The translations under genes were made by a program, and so were the position numbers. DNA of 64,000 bases from Lycium barbarum. Taxonomy: Eukaryota > Streptophyta > Magnoliopsida > Solanales > Solanaceae. The notes beneath the pieces are model-generated. The model was not told the origin of the DNA. It did no database searches and worked only from the letters and a program-made list of their open reading frames with translations. Every line of letters starts with the position of its first letter. The first letter of the stretch is position 1. The stretch lies in NCBI RefSeq assembly GCF_019175385.1, contig NC_083338.1, positions 96,027,062-96,091,061 on the forward strand, written 5' to 3'. Positions 62,201-64,000 of the stretch are shown piece by piece.

Positions 62201-63646
62201 GATATTTTACAAAATCCTAAATTACAGGAAAAAATTGAGTTTATAAAAAATCAATTTTCTTTACAAATTTGTAATGATCATCCTAATGCTTTTTGGGACA
62301 GAAAAAGACATATTGTCACTCTTCCATATGAAGAATCTTTTTCTGAAAAAGATATTCCTACTAAAGCAAGACCATGTCAAATGAATTCCGAATATTTGGA
62401 ATTATGTAAAAATGAGATTTCTTCTCTTTTACAGAAATGCCTAATAAGACCTTCGAAATCTCCATGGTCATGCACAACTTTTTATGTTAATAAACATGCT
62501 GAACAGGAACGAGGTGTTCCAAGATTAGTAATAAATTTTAAACCCCTTAATAAAGTTTTAAAATGGATTAGATATCCTATTCCTAATAAAAAGGATCTAT
62601 TAGATCGCCTTCATAATGCGATCATATTTTCTAAATTCGATTTAAAATCAGGTTATTGGCAAATCCAAATAGCCGAAGCAGATAAATATAAAATTGCTTT
62701 TAATGTCCCAATAGGACAATTTGAATGGAATGTCATGCCTTTTGGACTGAAGAATGCCCCTTCAGAATTTCAAAAGATTATGAATGATATTTTTATGGCT
62801 TATAGCAACTTTATCATTGTTTATATTGATGATATTTTGGTATTTTCAAATACTATTGAAATGCATTTCAAACATCTTGATATATTCAAGAAAGTTATTA
62901 TTCAAAATGGTTTGGTTATATCTAAGCCAAAAATGTCACTTTTTCAAACAAAAGTCAGATTTCTTGGACATAATATTGAGAAAGGAAAAATTGTTCCTAT
63001 CAATAGAAGTATAGAATTTGCTTCTAAATTTCCTGATATTATTACTGATAAAACTCAGCTCCAAAGATTTCTTGGAAGCTTAAATTATATTTCACCATTT
63101 TATAAAGATTTGGCCAAGGATACAACTATTTTATATGATAGACTAAAAACGATTCCAAAACCCTGGACTGATGCTCATACGCAAGCAGTTCAAAAAATCA
63201 AAGAGAAAGTTAATAATCTTCCTTGTCTTGCTTTAGCCAATCCTAACTGGCAAAACATTATTGAAACTGATGCCTCTGATATTGGCTATGGAGGAATTCT
63301 TAAACAACTTTCTCCAATTAATAAACAAGAATATTTGGTCCAGTTTTATTCTGGAAAATGGAATAATAGCCAAAAGAACTATGCTACTATAGCAAAAGAA
63401 ATTCTTGCTATAGTAAAATGTGTTCTTAAATTTCAAGGTGATTTATATAATCAAAAGTTTTTAATAAAAACTGACTGTCAAGCAGCCAAATTTATGTTTA
63501 ATAAAGATTGCAAACATGACGTTTCTAAACAAATGATTGCTAGATGGCAAGCTCTTTTAGCACCGTTTGATTTTGAAATTCATTATAAAAAAGGATCAGA
63601 TAATAGTCTCCCTGATTTTCTCACTAGAGAATATTTGAGTTCATAA
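59261..63646 (+). pseudogene. Endogenous caulimovirid polyprotein: capsid region, zinc knuckle, protease, RT, RNase H; one stop
   Basis: ATG 59261 opens one frame broken by TAA at 60260-60262 and continuing to 63646. The N-terminal part (59261-60850) resembles caulimovirid capsid regions, followed by a basic Lys-rich stretch and the knuckle CYKCGRVGHFYKNC (60929-60970). The protease has LVDSGADLSC (about 61790). The RT has YIDDILVF (62822-62845), and the RNase H has ETDASDIGYGG (about 63262). There is no integrase after RNase H, which separates it from LTR retrotransposons and supports Caulimoviridae. No movement-protein domain was found. The genus is uncertain (petuvirus-, florendovirus- or solendovirus-like). 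The 3' part has no break. Integrated copies like this are generally inert. Confidence 0.85.
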
Positions 63647-63668
63647 CCATTATTTCCATATTTGCAGG

Positions 63669-64000
63669 ATGAGACCAATGTTGACACCTCCCTCTAATAG
63701 AGGAAAGGGAAGAGGACAAAAAGGAACAAGCAGAGGTATTGTTCTTGCTCAAATGGGCAACAGAAGGCTAATAGCCGAAAATATTGCAGAAACTTCTGGT
63801 AATACCCAGAAGCAAATTACTTATGCTGAATACTTGGCTTTCATAGAAGCACAAAAGAAAGGGGATAATATGCCTCCATCATATTCCAGTGCTCTCATCA
63901 TCGATGATAATGGGGACACTGATTCATATGAAGAAAACACTCAACGAGAGTTAATAATTCTCCTTGAGAATGATGACCTCCAATGGAAGGAAGAACCGTG
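63669..64000 (+). CDS. Next caulimovirid ORF, open to window end
   Basis: ATG 63669 starts a frame (MRPMLTPPSNRGKGRGQKG) open for 110 codons to the window edge. It begins with a basic Gly/Arg-rich segment, then an acidic part (IIDDNGDTDSYEEN). It lies 23 bp after the polyprotein stop in a different frame. I recognise no domain. Some caulimovirids carry an ORF of unknown function here. CCATATTTGCAG|G just before the ATG looks like a splice acceptor. Confidence 0.55.
   Translation, partial: MRPMLTPPSNRGKGRGQKGTSRGIVLAQMGNRRLIAENIAETSGNTQKQITYAEYLAFIEAQKKGDNMPPSYSSALIIDDNGDTDSYEENTQRELIILLENDDLQWKEEP

Noticed and set aside
59016..63646. Reading the caulimovirid region as an LTR retrotransposon
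   Set aside because: No integrase follows RNase H, no LTR or primer site is visible, and the capsid-side sequence fits Caulimoviridae better.

Overview
This is a plant nuclear window made almost entirely of nested, mostly dead transposable elements. No intact host protein gene was found. It is probably from a dicot, most likely Solanaceae. That rests on the mix of Ty3/gypsy chromoviruses of the Tekay/Del type, a giant Ogre/Tat element, a plant L1 LINE with a C-terminal RNase H, a tRNA-derived SINE, and a caulimovirid-type endogenous sequence. Family placement is recognised from motifs and terminal sequences; no database search was possible.

Layout. (1) 1-3290: 3' end of a decayed Tekay-type element with its 3' LTR ('family A'). 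(2) ~3300-6151: antisense Ogre-type LTR fragment, followed by an antisense family-A LTR fragment (6152-~10523) that is split by an antisense solo LTR of 'family B' (7218-10287, TSD GTATC). (3) 10524-12242: unclassified sequence, an antisense SINE with an 11-bp TSD, and a Stowaway-like MITE. (4) 12295-23271: a nearly complete, very young 10,977-bp Tekay-type element with ~2.9-kb LTRs and TSD TGCTC. It sits inside what reads as a tRNA-Thr(AGT) gene, whose halves lie at 12243-12294 and 23272-23298. (5) 23452-26824: a MITE-like element carrying another solo LTR (23490-26572). (6) 26927-28263: two sets of direct repeats. (7) 28265-~35000: a decayed L1 LINE with ORF1 (CCHC), ORF2 endonuclease/RT/RNase H and a poly(A)-like end. 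(8) 35425-41150: nested antisense family-A LTR fragments with a second antisense family-B solo LTR (36298-39314, TSD TATAA). (9) 41151-~57700: a giant antisense Ogre/Tat element with a 4.74-kb 3' LTR, satellite-like 3'UTR repeats, integrase plus second RNase H, RT, a 181-bp intron, protease, gag and the extra ORF1. (10) 57711-58943: AT-rich spacer with an (AT)n tract. (11) 59016-64000: endogenous caulimovirid (pararetrovirus) sequence running off the window.

The element genes do not form one pathway. Each set encodes its own capsid, protease, reverse transcriptase, RNase H and integrase or endonuclease. Visible breaks make every polyprotein non-functional as written, except that the downstream part of the caulimovirid ORF (protease-RT-RNase H) is uninterrupted. 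The points most worth following are the split tRNA gene, the young but coding-defective Tekay element, the phase-consistent Ogre intron, the LTR palindrome cluster whose arms differ between copies, the three long poly-G tracts, and the caulimovirid layout (TAATG overlap, no visible movement protein, next ORF preceded by a splice-acceptor-like site).
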